A DNA stretch of 64,000 bases from Rhyacichthys aspro (GCA_036850595.1 CM072161.1:8081905-8145904), one strand, 5' to 3'; numbered from the stretch's first letter, positions 13,671 through 25,357 are shown. Made by a program: numbers and translations. The notes: generated by a model from the letters alone, not told the origin.

Positions 13671-14865
13671 GGAGATGTATAATCATCTCCATACACTGGG
13701 CAGATGTTGTATGTATGATGGTGCACATGAACACAGCAGAACGCACGCAGTTAATTATTGATAGTGACAGAAGTGGTGTCTCGTGATGGGAGCAGTGGAC
13801 ATGTTTTTATCCTCCAGCAGGATTTTTACTATGCCTCATATGTTTGTCACTGACGCTCTTTCTCAGTGGGTGATATTATTTTTTATTTTTTTTTGCATTC
13901 TGGTTAAACAGCACATACTCCTCGGTCCATTGGCCGAGTTTGGACCCCTCGTGAACTGAAGCTCCTCTCTCTTCTCGCTCCACTGTGAGGACTGTTTGAC
14001 TTCTCCACGGCTTGAATAATTCAGTGAATATAGGATGCGCTCGTTGCCAGTGAATCATTCTTCCCAGTAGATTTTTTTATTTTTACACAGGTCTATAGCC
14101 GACTTCCACATTCCCCAAACTGCTTCTCTCTGTCTTTCTCTCAAAGGACTTATGATGGGCTCAGGTCATGCATATACCCACCCAGGAGGTCAATACAAGC
14201 CAGGCTTTCATCCTGCATGGATGGAGCTTTTGAAATGTCAGGTTTAAACCAGGCTAAACACAATATTGATCAGTGACGCTTTAGGGCTCCTAGAATGTGC
14301 TACAATCTGCATTGGAAGTTGCACCTATATCATTTATCTTTATCTTTACGCATCAGTCATAGTAAAACTGGTAGTACATGCCAGACTCTGCAACAGCTCC
14401 AAGGGATATAATTACAACACAGCACTCCACGTGGAAATGCGTTGATCTGGAACTTTTAGTACTTTTTATTACCTACATTAGTTTTTTTCAGTTTAATTGC
14501 TACTATTCTGCTCACAACCTCACAGAGTAGTCTGTTACCAAATTCCCCGGAACGTTTAGCCCGTGGAGCCAATAGAAACCTAAAAGTAGCAAACGTAAAG
14601 ACTTAAACTGATCTAAAATGGTGGTATCATCAAGAACTGGCTGTTTATACTGTGAAATAACCACAAAAAATCTACATTCAGACTACTTTAGAGTATTTAT
14701 TGAAGTGAATTGGACACAAATTAACTCTTTTTCGAGACTTGTGCGTCGCTAAATGTCTTCCGTTTCTTTATGAGCGTATGTGGCTTACTTACAGCCAAAA
14801 TAGTTCTGCTTCCGAGGAAAAAATGTGGATTAAAAGTCATTTAAAAGCGATGACAGGGGACGTAC

Positions 14866-14874
14866 CTCACTCAT
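14866..14874 (-). CDS. pcp4: pcp4 exon 1 coding part (start codon, MSE)
   Basis: ATGAGTGAG on the minus strand encodes Met-Ser-Glu and is followed at once by a strong GTACGT donor. PCP4 proteins begin MSERQ; exon 1 of the human gene also carries only MSE, and exon 2 at 0.2 kb begins with AGACAA (RQ) in phase 0, so the join is in frame. The 5' untranslated leader runs back towards about 14,950, with a GCAGCAGCAG run and a TATA box at 14,975-14,982. Too short to be found as an ORF, it was recognised from the splice site, the residues and the conserved neighbourhood. Confidence 0.75.
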
Positions 14875-14974
14875 GTCTGCGTCTGGCTTCTGCTGCTGCT
14901 GGATGGATCGATGGATGAAGGTAAGCTCCAGTGTTGTGGATGTCTCCGAGACGCTGCGCTCTCACGCACTCGTG

Positions 14975-14982
14975 CTTTTATA
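14975..14982 (-). promoter_or_regulatory. TATA box of the pcp4 promoter
   Basis: TATAAAAG on the minus strand lies about 100 bases upstream of the pcp4 start codon. Initiation 25-30 bases downstream would give a leader of roughly 75 bases. The flanking sequence is richer in CpG than the rest of the neighbourhood. No transcript evidence is available. Confidence 0.5.
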
Positions 14983-15893
14983 GCTCCTCCGCCAGCCCCG
15001 CTCTCTTTAACACATTTCCACGAAGCCAATGGGCTCGGCTCTATTCGGCTTCACTCCTGTGGGCACCAGTCTTTATGTCTCCAGTCATCTGCCACGTGTT
15101 TGACATCTATCAGCTCCGTTGACAGCGCCAGATTGATGGGCTTCCATGTAACACGACACAGATGGGAGAATGTATATGATTTAATCAATAGAAACGAGAT
15201 CTCTAGGTGTTTCTTACATATCTGAGAAGGAAACGGGACTGAACACAACTACAGTAGGTGGTGACTTTAGATCAAGAATCTGAGGACAAGTGGATATGTT
15301 AAAGCATGTGTCAAACCCAAAGCCCATGGGCCAAATCTGGGTCTTTGTGCATATTCCATTTGCCCAGGTGAAAATAGTAAATGTGGAATAGTACACAATA
15401 TCGGGTGACCATATTTTCAATTTTCCAACCAAAAAATAGGGACACTTTAATTTTACGGGACTTATAGGTAAAGATAATGTCACTAGAAATCAATACAAAA
15501 CCAGTAAATAATTTAAAAAACTGAACTTCTTTTTTTAAAATTATTATTTCACTATAAAAATTGTTGTGTTCCTGGAGCTCGTTTGTAAATCACAACTTTT
15601 TTTTTTTTTGTCTGATAACAGGTCAAACTGTGAATGATGGAGAAAGACTGCTTAATAACAGCCTCACACTTAAGAACATTAAATAGACTGATAATTATTA
15701 TAACTACATACCTGAGGAACACTGTTAATCTTTTCAATTGGTCAATATTGCCATCGCCATAGTAACTCTGTGGTTGACACACTGACAGTCTACAGACAAA
15801 CAAGTTTCAAGCACAATGAGCTTCTTTGGCTTTATGACTGGGGGGCTATCCCGGTTAAATCAGGACGTATAGTCACAACACAATATGATATCG

Positions 15894-16108
15894 GTAACAC
15901 TTTAGATTACGGCCCGGTACTTCCCGGTTACTTATGGTGTATTTACAGCGTAAGTTCTCTTGTTACTTATGGTGTATTTACAGCGTAAGTTCTCTTGTTA
16001 CTTAAGGTGTAATTACAGCGTAAGGTTTTCTAGGACACAAATTGTAATTAAGGGGTATGGCCTGTAATTAAGGGGTACAAAGTGTAAATGTAAAAATCTA
16101 AAGTGTTA
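15894..16108. mobile_element. MITE with 14-bp terminal inverted repeats
   Basis: TAACACTTTAGATT at 15,894-15,907 is exactly reverse-complemented at 16,095-16,108, bounding a 215-bp element with no coding capacity. The terminal sequence resembles the GTAACACTTTA ends of abundant fish MITEs. Its interior holds the 35-bp tandem repeat listed separately. I saw no clear target-site duplication. Confidence 0.65.
15926..16030 (+). repeat. 35-bp tandem repeat, three copies
   Basis: Copies start at 15,926, 15,961 and 15,996, an exact 35-bp period. The first two are identical over the unit (GTTACTTATGGTGTATTTAC...); the third carries several substitutions. It lies entirely inside the MITE. Confidence 0.85.
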
Positions 16109-16260
16109 TATGCTTAGCCAAGCTAATGTATTTTTCATGTAAATGTTTATTGTAAATGTAAAACAAGAAGGTATAAATAATAGACAGAAATTTATGTCAT
16201 TCAGATATTTTATACCAAAAATGACACAAGTACGACATGGATATGATTGATGATGATGGA

Positions 16261-16380
16261 TAAAAAAAAAAAAAAAAGACTTTTTTTTTCCCCAAAAAAA
16301 AATCTTTTTTTTTTAGTTCCCCAGAAAAAAAAAAAAATTTCCCCCCCAAGAAATACATTTTTTTTTTTTGAGTTCCCCAG
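16261..16380 (+). repeat. poly-A/poly-T array with GAGTTCCCCAG spacers, left part
   Basis: Alternating A and T homopolymers of about 8-15 bases, joined by TTTAGTTCCCCAG, CCCCAAG and GAGTTCCCCAG spacers. It is the left portion of one low-complexity array interrupted by the LTR. The Lys/Phe-rich ORF across it is an artefact. Confidence 0.8.
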
Positions 16381-16921
16381 TGTTACGACCGTGGCTCAAA
16401 GGGTCGCAAACAAGGAGGACACACCAGACAAAAAATAAGGTTTAAACAAATAATCTTTATTTAACCAATTCAACCGAATTGAATCAGATCAAACCAAATT
16501 GAACCAAATTAAGTTTACTATGAACTAAGGATTAAAATGCCAAATTAGAAAATAAAGTATAATACAATATGAAGTATGAAATTAGTATTAGTAGTGTGGT
16601 GGTGTTGGATGTGAGTAGTGAATGGGTGTGCCGTGTTGTAAGAGGTGCAAAACTAAGGAAAATGTCTAACTAAGCATAACTATACCAAGTAGTAAAGATA
16701 GTTTAATCAAACTATACCATAACCCAAACTAAACCAAATCAAAACCAGTGCAGGCGGTGTCCCAGCGGCAGTGGTGGTCTCCTTCTGGTCGTGGGCCTAC
16801 TTCGAGCTGCAAACTGTTGGTATGGGCGTTACCTAAATAGACACCTGACCTTGACATCCTGGGGCCCACAGGTGTGCCAGGCCAGGCAAACTACCCCGAG
16901 TGCCCACTAGGGGGCATCACA
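16381..16921 (-). mobile_element. solo LTR, probably Ty3/Gypsy type (541 bp)
   Basis: The segment starts TGTTACGACC and ends GGGGGCATCACA, so it has the TG...CA ends of an LTR. It is flanked on both sides by the pentamer CCCAG (16,376-16,380 and 16,922-16,926), a perfect 5-bp target-site duplication. There is no internal retroelement sequence, so it is a solo LTR left by recombination. An AATAAA lies on the minus strand near 16,455, about 75 bp from the TGTTACGACC end, so the element probably reads on the minus strand (TGTGATGCCC... to ...CGTAACA). Assignment to Gypsy is by resemblance of the ends only. Confidence 0.75.
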
Positions 16922-16926
16922 CCCAG

Positions 16927-17106
16927 AAAAAAAAAAAAAAAAAAATTTGAGTTCTTTTTTTTTAGTTCCCCAAGGAAAAATTTATTTTTTTTTCCCCAAG
17001 AAATAAAAAAAATTTTTTTTTGAGTTCCCCAGAAAAAAAATGTTTTTTGAGTTCCCCAGAAAAAAAAAAAAAATTTTTTTTGAGTTCCCAGAAAAAAAAA
17101 AAAAAA
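16927..17106 (+). repeat. poly-A/poly-T array with GAGTTCCCCAG spacers, right part
   Basis: Continuation of the array left of the LTR: four further units of homopolymer A, homopolymer T and the GAGTTCCCCAG spacer. The same spacer borders the LTR on both sides, so the LTR inserted inside a pre-existing array. Confidence 0.8.
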
Positions 17107-17219
17107 TGTTTGTGTTTACATTTTTTGTTATATTTTATAAATTTGTTTTTACTTGCATATAAGACATCGGAAAATAAGAGGTCTTGAAAAATAAAATTTA
17201 TTACATGTCAATTGTAGAA

Positions 17220-17640
17220 GTGGTGGTGCCTTAAAAACATTAACCAATCAAAAACGCTCTCATCGCGTGTTCTATTGGTCAATCAGCCTGTCAATCACTC
17301 CTGCTACGTGAGGCCGGAAGCCTGCACGTTCCCGTATTCTGTTTACAGCTGCTTTTGCGTTGCTATCTTAAACAGCCTCACTGTGCAGCTTCACTGTCAG
17401 GCACAGACTGTTCCTTCGTGCAGCTACATTGTCAGGACCACATAGTCATTTATTTCCCTTTTTTCTTTTTCTCTTTATTTATTTGTGTAGATGGGGGACA
17501 GTCTGTTTAACTAGCGTTAGCTCCATCCGTTAGCTTTAGTTTGTTCATCTAGCTACTCCTCGTTAGCTTCAGGCTACATTTATATCTAGTTAATATTTTT
17601 TGGCTGCGAAGAACACTGATGAAGGTAACTGTAAAAGAAA
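17220..17640 (+). promoter_or_regulatory. CCAAT-rich promoter-like segment
   Basis: AACCAATCA (about 17,243), ATTGGTCAATCAG (about 17,274) and CAATCAC (about 17,292) form a cluster of CCAAT/ATTGG boxes within 60 bp, followed by CpG-containing sequence. This leads directly into the broken exon at 17,645-17,771, so it is probably its promoter. It may be part of a repeated gene copy. Confidence 0.4.
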
Positions 17641-17644
17641 GACT

Positions 17645-17771
17645 ATGTTTGAGGTGGCTGCGAAAAGGAAAAAGATGGCAGATGAAAGAAACAAAACCAG
17701 AGTTGTTCTTGGGGCATCATTTGAGCGATAGCGAGCGCTGAAGGCACAGCGAGGAATACGCTGCTCGACAG
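17645..17771 (+). pseudogene. broken first exon of a transposon-type gene
   Basis: The frame starts MFEVAAKRKKMADERNKTRV and continues VLGASFER, then a TAG stop at 17,729-17,731, then RALKAQRGIRCST up to a strong GTAAGT donor at 17,772. Many teleost proteins of repeated, transposon-associated families begin with a pattern like RVNIG.AF.RWR.L...KG. Here the stop falls exactly where the Trp of F.RWR is expected, so a single TGG to TAG change would explain it. I found no matching downstream exon nearby. It is most likely a dead copy of such a family. Family assignment is from memory and needs a protein search. Confidence 0.45.
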
Positions 17772-20700
17772 GTAAGTTTTAGGCTCAATGTTTTGTTGTC
17801 ATATTAAAAACTGCTAGTTGGGAGTATTATCTGGTGTTTGTGACATTGTATGGAGAGAATCGGGGCCAGTCAGCTGTGAAGCGCTGTCTGTTAGTCTCTG
17901 GCGCGTGCGTGTTGTTTTGGAGGCAGGACCTCGGAAAGAACTGTGAGTCGGCTGGTCTTGCGCATGCGCATTATTCAAAAACTGGGTAACAGTCGCTGCT
18001 GTCTGAATGTTCGCAAACATCTTCTATTCCACCTTTAAAACTGTCTAAAAAATCTCAAAATGCATTAAAACATATACATTAAAGTGGAAAAGTGGCTCAC
18101 TGACTCTTGTATACAATGATTTGAGGCATGTGTTTGTTCTATTACCGCTTGTGAATGTGTAAAGTGTTTTTCCATGTTTCAGTGTAGCTAAATACTACCC
18201 CAAAACTATCAGCATAATAGATTAAAAGTTTAGAAATGGCTCAAAATTTAGATTGTTATGCTTAGTCCATAATAGTGGCCTAACCAGAGACCAAGAGAAT
18301 GAAAGCTTGGTGCAAAATGTTTTTGATCAATGGAGCCAAAGTGCAAATGTTTGTGTGGCCTCTGACACATACCTTAATTATAACTAGAATTTAGGGTTGA
18401 TGGTATTAGACAACAATTTTTATGCTTCTTGGAAAATCGTTATATTTATAAGTGCTCAGTTGTGAGGAAAGCACTGTACCTCCCACACAGAGCACAGAGT
18501 AGTTTCAATGTGCCCACCGCGATCAGTGCAGTTCATTTCAAATGGCCTTATTGATTCATTGCAGGACATTGGGCCTCTGCGTGTGTGTGTATATGTGTGT
18601 GTCCGGTCATTAATCAGCCTCTGTTCGGCACACTCTATATCACTCACATTTTAATCAGACCGTCCAAGTGCTTGGAGATCCAGCGCTCCGTGTCCCTCAG
18701 GATCACCGCGAGGGACTAATTGATCACCAGCCACTCGCAAGGAATGATTTATTTGGATTGCCTATAGACACAAATTCTAATCAACTGCATGAATTAATCC
18801 AGAAGCCATTGCACTAGGTAACATTTGAACCAAAGCCTTGCACTTAGTTCACATCATTAGAAAAGAACTAATAGGGAACTGATCACTATCCGTGTCAGAC
18901 CAGGGTTTTAATTAGGATTCAATTCACATAATCATGAACTAATTAACCACTTTAAACTAGTGCAAGGAATGCGATCAATGTTTTCTCTGTTCCCAGCTCA
19001 CTATTCCCTTCCAAGTTTCAAAATGAGGGCATTACTGTTTTGATTGTAGACCTTTGAGCCTCCTGCTTGTCACAAAAAAGTGATGGTTTGCCTCTGAGTA
19101 GAAGAGTCTTTTTTTCTATTTTAAGAAAACCAAACATGAAGGGAGATGTTTGTGGGGCTCTCACACAAGATGAGAAGTGACTATAAATATCTGAGTGCCT
19201 TTACTGGTTTGAGAAATGAAGCACGTTGTTATTACACTAGAACAGAATCAAAAGGATGTGTACCATGTTACTCTTCATGCCCCCGATATAATACAGTATT
19301 GTATGTATATATAAAAATAGCAAAATACAGGGACGGTTTTGGTAGAATGCTTTGAGAAATTGCTTTATATGTGCTAGTACTTTTAGTCAAGACGTTTAGA
19401 GCCTTTTGAGCATGAAAACTTCTATTTCTTATGGCAGCTGTAGGAGAGGAGGGATGAGTCCAATATATACAGCATCCTAGTAGATTAGATTTTATTTAGA
19501 CTCAAACCAATGATGTTTTGACACGTAGGCTTCATCAGATTGCCTATTGACAGTGTTTATGGGAAGATTTTGATATGTTTAAAGGACTGAGATCAGGTCA
19601 TGGCTAAGCAAGGGGATGACAGAGCGAGGGCATAAAATTCATAAAAAAGCATAAAATAACACCATAGAGCAGTACAGAAATTCACTTTGATGGTTTAGTT
19701 TGAAAATAGCAATGTTTCTGCATGCAATGGGACACATTTTGCAAGCACAACATCAATGGCTGGTTTTCATTTCTGTGTAAAAATGTATTTGATTATGAGA
19801 CAGGAATCTGAAGTCTTACTAGTTAAATTTGGTGTAATTTGTTATGCTTGCACAGAAATGCAATTATATATGTGTTGAATAATAGTATTTGTCTAAGCTT
19901 CAGTTTCATTTGCAGGTTGCTAATTGAAGCCATATTAAGTGCATCTGTGCCTGTTACAGATAAAGCCGTGGAGTAACGATGTAAACAAAGGGCAGTGCGG
20001 TGCTGACAGTGCACGGCGGTAATGAGCGCGAGTCTGGCCTGTGGATAGACAACTACAGAGAGAATCAGCTAGTTGGGCTCGGGTTTTCTGTGCCACTTTT
20101 TAACATCAGTCGTCATTATCAGACGCGTTTCATCCCTCGCTTTCATTAGTGTGAATGGGAAGAGGCCGGACCAGAGCGAGTGTTGCTGCCGAAAGAGTCC
20201 GTGCCAGGACATTTTACAGCATTTGATGAACATATTGACATTTGCAGGGATTAGATCTAAACTTTGTAAAGCCCTGGCGACATATCGACAATGTGACAGA
20301 GGGAGGCCTCAGCTGTGTTCTGGCTCGGCAAGCTAAGTGCAGGGCTCCTCATTACCAGATGCAGCTCACTATGTCTTATCGCTTCTCTTCTAATGTTTGT
20401 GACGAGTTTATAGGATAATGGCCGCAGCAGCCTTTGCTATTTTTAGTGGCGTTTTCTTTTGAGCACGACTTTTGATGGCTGTGTCGTTCTGTATGAGTGG
20501 TAGGCCTAAATCAGTCACATCAGCATTGCTAATATGATAAGTCAGCATCACCTCTGAGCATCATGATGTGAATTTCAGCGTGCTGTCTCAGGAAAATGAC
20601 AGATCAAACAAGAAAAAAACAGTGGTGCTCATTTTTGCGACATGAAAACATTTCTATTCCTGAACGTGGCAGAACTCACAGTCAGTCAGTAATAATAAAA

Positions 20701-20937
20701 AAATATCTGTTTCCATGGTTACACCTGAGTTGTCCACTTGCATGTTTCACTAGAAAATTGGTGTATTGATGGTTTTATTCAATTAAGGAGTTGCTAAGCT
20801 TGACACATGGGGTTTGCTTGCATATTGATAAAATGGATCTTAAAGGAGAATCGAGTGGCTCAGTCATTTTGGTTGCTGTAGTTAGTTTTGCATTTTGCTG
20901 TTAATCAAATCGTTAATCAAATCGTTTACGAACAATG
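17772..20937. other. intergenic sequence, no gene seen
   Basis: AT-rich sequence with scattered ORFs below 90 codons, none with splice context or recognisable residues. Two stretches, about 18,440-18,970 and 19,960-20,420, are repeat-free, with CpG and homeodomain-type cores such as CTAATTGATC and CTAATTAACC. They may be regulatory elements of pcp4 or igsf5, but this is only a compositional impression. Confidence 0.4.
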
Positions 20938-21175
20938 AGGTTCAAGGGAGCAGAGGTCAAGAAATTGCAGGGATTTGAAGTACATAGGGTTAACAGTCCA
21001 GAGCAATGGAGAATATGGAAAGGAGGCGGAGAATATATTGGTCGAAGGATGCTGAAGTTAGAGCTGTAAGGTAGAAGGCCTTGAGGACGACCAAAGAGGA
21101 GATTTATGGATGTAGTGAAGGAGGACATGAAGTTAGGATGGAGGGAACAGCTGAAAGGAGGAGAAGCACGTAAAA
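20938..21175 (+). pseudogene. RTE-type LINE reverse-transcriptase fragment (3' end of ORF)
   Basis: From 21,028 the frame reads GEYIGRRMLKLEL, stop, GRRP, stop, GRPKRRFMDVVKEDMKLGWR. This matches the C-terminal tail typical of RTE-like endonuclease/reverse-transcriptase proteins (pattern YVGRRV...GRRGRGRPKRRW.D.VKEDM). The two internal stops and the lack of the upstream catalytic part (no F/YADD) show it is a dead 5'-truncated relic, as usual for LINE insertions. Sequence from about 20,938 is probably the same element with frame damage. Confidence 0.7.
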
Positions 21176-24100
21176 TGAAATATAACCCTCTTAGCTACAA
21201 ATGGCGACAGTAGACAAAAATACAGCTTATGTATCAGCTACTTTAACCTTAATCCACCTTTGAGTTCTCACTTCTGATTGGTTCAAATGTGACTCTAAAA
21301 AATACATTTTACATCTGGTAAAAAAGGGTAAAATTACAGATTGCAACTACATCCTTTTTTTCTAGGCCATGTGAACACTCGTGGTGGCTCTAGGGAACAG
21401 GGAGGATTGTGGGTTCAATAATGAAACATGAATGTGCTTCTCCTTCATCAGTGTTCAGTTTGTGCCCATATCAGGAAGTAACGAGACTTCCATTTGGTTC
21501 GATGTAGCTTTAAAATGCTCCTAAAGAAACAAACGCAAGAAGAAGGTTGCTGTTGACACCTAAACATCATTTTGACCAATGCATTCCATTTTGTTCAACT
21601 ATGTACTACAACTATTTACAAAATCCTCAGTTAACTCCAGTAAAGTTTGGATCTAAGCAGATTTATGCAGGACACGTTTCAGGCTGACTATTATCAACCT
21701 AATTAGCAATCTAATTATAATCTGACCATTAGCTTAAAGAGGTAATTCAATGCAGTAGTGCTGTATTGGTTTTTAGAGAGTGGCAGTCTGGTCAGCATGG
21801 TGTATTGCCAACATGTGGTCCCTGCCAACATGAGGCGTATGTGCCATTCCAGCTCGTGCTCAGAGCCAATTTGATGATGAAGTCTGTTTGAGAGATTAAT
21901 TTGCCAGACATTTCTTATGTAATGGTAAAACTGCTTAGGAAAGGGCCCTGAAAGCCAGCACTACTTGACGAGCCACACTGTACTGTATATGGCTTATCAA
22001 TAGTCATTAGCACAGCTCTATTCATTCTTTTTATGGGTGTTTTAAGCCCTTGCTCCTCAATGGATACACACGGGGAAATGCTGCTTGTTTTTTTATTTTA
22101 AAACACTGATAAATTGCAGTTACTGTGCAAAAAGTGACATGAAAATAATAAATAAGACCAGGCAACTCCATTAACACCAAACACTGTAAGCCTTTTAGAC
22201 TCATATAATGCATATATATTACATGTTGCTAAGATATATGGAGACTCACTGTAATATGTTTCGTTCGGTGGAAACATAACAGTACAAGTAATAAGACTGG
22301 GTGTAGGGTTTCCCAGTGTCTCCTAGTTTTCCCGCTGCAGGCTGTAATAGAGCAGCTTCACTCCGGTCCAGACTCCAGACAAATACCCACAGCATGTCAA
22401 GCTGACACAGCAGCGCTCTAATGTGCATCACTCCCATCATTTGTCCAGACATAGAGACGCACAGACACCGGTAAAATGAATGATGACTGTGAGCTTACAG
22501 CATTTATCTCTGAGACATGTTCAGTGTTAGATGGTAAATGGATCCATCTTTCCATTTCCATTTGAGTGATAATAATGCACCATATGTTATTTTTTCTTCC
22601 CCTAACATTTTGTTTACATTGCTTTTATTTTGAAGGTGGAGTGTGTGGTTTTTGGAGGAATTTGGAGGTGAAATATTAGATAATTAATTTCACACCTCAT
22701 AGTCTTTCTTTCTTGACCAGTGCTGTCAGTGTCATTTTAGATCAGGGCTCATATACAGCCCAGTTTAATCTCAAGTGATATCCGTTAAGTAACAACAACT
22801 CCAATTTTTTCCCTTGGACAAAATGTAAAAATGCTAATGTTGGAAAAAGCCTTTACCATATATGTTTTCCCAAATTTGCCCTCACAATATGGCTTGCTAT
22901 TTTGCTAGGAGTAACTTAGCTCACTTTTACTGACCTCTCAACTACGGGTAAAAACTAACCCACTAACAATTAATTTATCTAATCTCTTCTCAATTTGTCC
23001 TCGCAAGCTGTTTTGGCCATAATGAGCATCAACTATTATATTCCTTGAGCACTGAAACTTGCTGCTTACACACCAAGCACACAGGCTCCCCATTCTCCTC
23101 CATGAATAAACAGGAAGTGGTCCATTTTTCTTGGAAACTCTACACTCTTTGTCAACTTTTCCCCCTTTTTCACAGACATTTTGGATAATAAGGGTTCCAC
23201 AGAGGGCAATTCTGACAGACAGACAGGCCAAACTGTTGTTCAGTTCTGGGTCTCAGTTTTGTGTTATGTCAACTACTCTTACTAAAACAGAGAGACCCCA
23301 GTGGACAGATTAGGAATATAAGAATATAACTTTTACTTAAAAAAATGCACTTATTGCCTCATATGTCATTTTTGCACTTTCTAAATTCATCCCACGGGCC
23401 AGATTGTACCCTCTGGTGGACCAGTTTTTGCCCACGGGCCATATGTTTGTCATCCTGTTCTAAACCATGTGAACAACTACAGTATCCCTGGAGGGACATG
23501 CTGTAAGCTATGACCAAAAACAGTGGACATAGATCAAATTATTAGTTAAGTTTAATAATATATTAACCAATTTTAATTTAGTTATTATATTTTCATAGCA
23601 GTCCATGCATTATTGTGTGTTGAATGAAGAAACATGAATACATTTCTTCTGCAGCAGATAAGAAGCACGTTCATTCCAGTGGTGCTTCATTGTCTGCTCT
23701 AGGAACGGAACAAAAACAGGAAGTAATAAAACTTTGAAAAAGGTTTCATGAAGCTTTATATCTGCATTTTTCAGACATAAGTGTAAAATATTGTTCAAAC
23801 TGTGTTATTTTTATACACTTTTGAAAACATAGACAATGCACCTTTAAATCAATGCACCATATTAGCCTTTAGCACTAATTCTAAGATTGTCCCTTTTTAT
23901 CTGTTGAAAATGTGATTGTTTTTTAGGTAAAGCTGCATCCAATCCAATTAGAAACCAAATTAAAGCTGGCTTATAGACTGATACTGGGAATACCTGGCAA
24001 TCACATCATTGATCCACAGTAAAGATGCCATCACAGGTCTCTATCTTATCCTCACGCACAGCCAGCATTCACTCCTTGGCCACTGAACAGACAGACACTG

Positions 24101-24540
24101 AGTAAAGGTCATCTGAGTCCGGTGTCAACCTGGTAAACACACCTGCCCTGCCTCATCTGGTGCACTATACAAACACCATAACGCACAGTAAAGATCTGAG
24201 TAACATTTACTGACTTCTGAAAGAGCATCTTTATTTCAAATGTTTTTATGTGATTTATGTGAAGACTTTAAACTAAAGACATATAATTCTGACAACATGC
24301 TTTTTGCAAACACCTGTGCGATGTATAGTGCAAGAATGGCTACAATTTACTGTGCTGACTCCAGTTTCTCAAGGAATAAGTGCCTTTCTCCACCAATAAG
24401 AGCACACTCTAATAGTCCCAGTGGCAAAGAAACATCCATTTTATGTTGGACTGGGCGCACTGGATTAGGGCTCCATTTAAAGTGGTAGAACTGCTTTTAC
24501 AGCTCATATAGTCTTCAGCTGACATATCTGGTCAATGTAA
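21176..24540. other. intergenic sequence downstream of igsf5, no gene seen
   Basis: No ORF here has splice context or family resemblance. The segment holds one copy of a dispersed repeat (23,241-23,406) followed by a CCCACGGGCCAGATTG-type repeat end near 23,390-23,450, and a possible tRNA-like B-box (GTGGGTTCAATAA) near 21,410. The rest is unremarkable AT-rich sequence. Confidence 0.5.
23241..23406 (+). repeat. dispersed repeat, copy 1 (second copy at 50,160)
   Basis: It shares CAGTTCTGGGTCTCAGT, the ACTCTTACTAAAACAG block, CCCCAGTGGACA and CACGGGCC(A/G)GATTG in the same order and orientation with 50,160-50,296. The two copies are clearly related but diverged by small indels. The CACGGGCC end is typical of fish hAT-like remnants. 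Confidence 0.65.
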
Positions 24541-24544
24541 AACC

Positions 24545-24550
24545 TTTATT
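24545..24550 (-). terminator. candidate igsf5 polyadenylation signal
   Basis: An AATAAA on the minus strand about 810 bases below the igsf5 stop codon. It is the first clear hexamer I saw in that direction. A 3' untranslated region of this length is plausible; no transcript was available. Confidence 0.3.
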
Positions 24551-25357
24551 TCAAATATAGCATGTTTAAAAAAATTCAAGGAGCCAATCAAGATCGGTTA
24601 CAGCAGAGGTTATCTGTTACAATGAGTTAAAGTGAGTTAAAATGAAGCGAACAAACACAATTTGCATTTAGAATCCCCTGCTAACACAAAAGCTGTTATC
24701 ACTTAGCCACACTGAGTAGGCTATTTGTACAATTCTACAAACACACTGCTTTTGCTGATCCTTTAACATGTCACATTTGGTGCTTTTCATATTTTACAGA
24801 GTGTGACTTTACTGCAGTCCAGCACAAAGTTGCCTTGTGAGCTGTACCAAAGCTGTACTCTCTGTAGACATATGCATATTCATCATGACACAGATAGAGA
24901 CTGACAGGAGATTTAACCTCTCTCAGTTTTGTGTTGCCTCCAATAAAGAATTCTGCTTCCTGCTGCAGCACAGTGTCACACAACGCCTGACTCACATTTG
25001 CACAGCCTTTTAGAAACATAAATACGCTGAAATATGTTAGAAGTCATTACAACCATTTTTCCTTATTAAATCAAATGTCATAAACACCCTAAATACAGCA
25101 AAGTGTACAATACAAACCATACAGAATATATTAGATTTCCTTAACTTTAACAACAACATGCACAATGCTTAAACTATACAGAATAAATTGTTCATTTGTA
25201 CCTCTTTACTTCATCTGCAGCTTTTGTATTTGTGCTGACAGCTCCTCCACATCCAATAGTTCGAACAGATACTGCCCTCTGGAGGCTGAATGCATAACAT
25301 TGATACCCACTGTGAACTTAAGTGTCCATTACTCATTTATGTCCAACTCTGCCGCTG

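Larger units (their letters stand above)
245..14865 (-). other. pcp4: pcp4 intron 1 (about 14.6 kb)
   Basis: Inferred intron between the MSE start exon and exon 2. I found no convincing internal coding exon on either strand; the ORFs here are short, unsupported and lack paired splice signals. It contains trinucleotide and TG/TA microsatellites, a tRNA-like SINE relic, an hAT-like element, and two stretches (about 5.3-5.6 and 8.7-9.9 kb) that look like regulatory DNA. The rest is AT-rich sequence in which I see nothing specific. Confidence 0.7.

Noticed and set aside
24771..25019. 82-codon minus-strand ORF below the igsf5 stop
   Set aside because: It lies in the probable igsf5 3' untranslated region, and igsf5 already ends in a stop with a PDZ ligand.
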